Below, in pieces: positions 6,055-6,665 of a stretch of 6,665 bases of DNA. Both the position numbers and the translations under genes were made by a program. The DNA comes from DATFYM01 sp035315065 (GTDB lineage Bacteria; Acidobacteriota; Terriglobia; UBA7540), in contig DATFYM010000178.1 in NCBI GenBank assembly GCA_035315065.1, forward strand, positions 1-6,665, given 5' to 3'. Each line of letters begins with the position of its first letter. Within the stretch, counting starts at the first letter, position 1. Below the pieces are notes generated by a model that was not told where the DNA came from, ran no database searches, and was given only the letters and a program-made list of their open reading frames with translations.

Positions 6055-6090
6055 GGTCACGCGGTTTTAGCCGCGCTTCAGGTACTACTC
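6055..6090 (-). ncRNA. Probable domain III segment of the inner intron
   Basis: The minus strand reads GUAGUACCUGAAGCGCGGCUAAAACCGCGUGACC, with a CGCGG/CCGCG hairpin. This resembles the GUAGUA..CUGA stretch that precedes domain IV in bacterial introns, and its distance from the proposed 5' end (about 440 nt) fits. The assignment is by resemblance only. Confidence 0.45.
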
Positions 6091-6261
6091 AGCGGTCCGA
6101 CTACTGACAGGGCATCACTTCCCACTTCGCTCGCGCTTATAGGGTCGCTTACTCCGGCTGTTCTCCGGAGACCCTGCCAGTCCTCCTGAGGTCACGCGCT
6201 GCTCTTCCGTACCGTGCCATCCGCAAACACCTTGGTGCGGTGGGTGAATGAGTACGCCTTC

Positions 6262-6278
6262 GCCTCCATAGTGCAGGC
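6262..6278 (-). ncRNA. EBS1 hairpin of the inner intron
   Basis: The stem GCCT/AGGC closes a loop containing ACTATGG (6266-6272, minus strand). This is exactly complementary to the seven bases preceding the proposed 5' splice site (CCATAGT, 6525-6531). Both its position in domain I and its loop context are as expected for exon-binding site 1. Confidence 0.7.
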
Positions 6279-6394
6279 TCGACCGATCCCACCTTTGGCC
6301 GACCGGTTCATCATCGGGGTGGCCCCCATCGATTACGGCCCGGTACTTCTCCTCATGCCCTTCGGATTCCACCTCACGATGGACACCCTGCCCT

Positions 6395-6482
6395 CCAGAG
6401 AGTTACGGAAAGTACCCGACTCTCTCTGGCCAGCGAGGAATTACCCCCGCTTTCGGATATGGCGCCCCTCATCCGAGCGCCA
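6395..6482 (-). ncRNA. Domain I 5'-proximal hairpins of the inner intron
   Basis: Two strong hairpins are near the intron's 5' end: TGGCGC...GCGCCA (6460-6482) and CCAGAGAG...CTCTCTGG (6395-6429, with an inner CGG/CCG extension). Just 5' of them a GAGGG-UUAAAGU-CCCUC stem-loop resembles an element found early in domain I of other bacterial introns. Confidence 0.55.
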
Positions 6483-6524
6483 GAGGGACTTTAACCCTCC
6501 TGAACAACGTGCTGCTCAGCACAC

Positions 6525-6665
6525 ACTATGGGCGCTCTGACTCCTGCCCGGGCGGGTCTCCGGCACTGGGCCAGCGGCGAGATCACCGTCTTGGTCCCGA
6601 GCAGGTCTCCCTGATTCACGCCCTTGGTCTTCCGGCCATTCCGTCTCCAACCATCTGCGCAAGCT
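6525..6665 (-). other. Outer-intron segment upstream of the inner intron (5' exon of the inner intron)
   Basis: These 141 bases have no recognisable gene. On the minus strand they end ...GCGCCCATAGT, supplying IBS1 for the inner intron and the codons for API plus the first two bases of the next codon. The rest is GC-rich with short stems and could be domains II-IV of the outer intron; the window ends before this can be tested. Confidence 0.4.

Larger units (their letters stand above)
5745..6524 (-). ncRNA. Inner ORF-less group II intron (about 780 nt)
   Basis: A self-splicing RNA candidate on the minus strand. It starts GUGUGC at 6524 (consensus GUGYG) and ends CCCGAC at 5745 (AY). Domain V (5793-5825) and domain VI with an A at -7 are at the 3' end. 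A domain III-like GUAGUACCUGAAGC segment lies about 440 nt from the start. A 7-nt EBS1 (ACUAUGG, 6266-6272) sits in a hairpin loop about 250 nt in and is complementary to the last seven bases of the 5' exon, CCATAGT. Domain IV (roughly 5830-6040) holds no ORF, so mobility would need a reverse transcriptase from elsewhere. EBS2 was not found. Confidence 0.72.
5392..6665 (-). mobile_element. Outer group II intron remnant (no reverse transcriptase), interrupted by an inner intron
   Basis: On the minus strand the 3' end of a group II intron is marked by domain V (5434-5466) and a long domain VI hairpin ending in UAU at about 5392. Its body appears as two pieces, 5392-5744 and 6525-6665, separated by a second intron. 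Joined across that insertion, the sequence reads PIVAKKGRNGPGAKG, like the segment before the reverse transcriptase in some intron ORFs. Fewer than 300 bases separate this from domain V, and no reverse transcriptase motif (such as YADD) is present in any frame, so the ORF seems deleted. The 5' end lies outside the window. The pairing of the two pieces is inference; domain V is direct observation. Confidence 0.68.

Noticed and set aside
6115..6372. Minus-strand frame of 85 codons
   Set aside because: It overlaps the EBS1 hairpin and other domain I structure, has no reverse transcriptase or known motif, and lacks a ribosome binding site.
6475..6480. GCGCTC as EBS2 pairing with GAGCGC upstream of IBS1
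   Set aside because: It lies only about 45 nt from the intron start, inside a hairpin stem, far from where EBS2 is expected.
5392..6665. Ribosomal RNA fragment
   Set aside because: Dense hairpins gave this impression, but no conserved 16S or 23S segment is present, while domain V signatures explain it better.

Overview
The window comes from a GC-rich bacterium. The gene set and the intergenic repeats would suit a soil bacterium such as an Acidobacteriota member, but this is inference from gene style; there is no rRNA or marker gene to fix the phylum.

Positions 1-5273 hold five genes, all on the + strand: the 3' part of a cystathionine beta-synthase (cbs, cut by the window's left edge), an Mrp/ApbC-type Fe-S carrier ATPase, a small DUF971 protein, an exported YVTN beta-propeller protein and a UPF0173-type metallo-beta-lactamase-fold hydrolase. 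The Mrp and DUF971 pair carries, as separate genes, the three domains fused in plant HCF101, which points to Fe-S protein maturation. The last two genes have strong ribosome binding sites and no obvious link to the first three.

Every gap between these genes carries at least one long inverted repeat built from short repeated 'words'. Each is of a different sequence family: GGGAATA words, a CCCTCTCCCCC palindrome with a 19-bp palindromic tandem repeat inside it, AGCCGTCAGC, ACAGAGGCACAGAGA, GATTGAGTGATTGG and GAAAGTCGAAGAG. The 3' end of cbs is also partly duplicated (38 bp, perfect).

Positions 5392-6665 hold no convincing protein gene but are dense in group II intron RNA signals on the minus strand. 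There are two complete domain V hairpins (5434-5466 and 5793-5825). The best reading is a nested arrangement (twintron). An approximately 780-nt intron without an ORF (6524 down to 5745) has a GUGUG start, an AC end, a branch-point A at -7 and a 7-nt EBS1-IBS1 match in a hairpin loop. It interrupts the remains of a second group II intron, whose own domains V and VI lie at 5392-5466. Removing the inner intron joins a frame reading PIVAKKGRNGPGAKG, which resembles the segment preceding the reverse transcriptase in some intron ORFs. The outer intron appears to have lost its reverse transcriptase.
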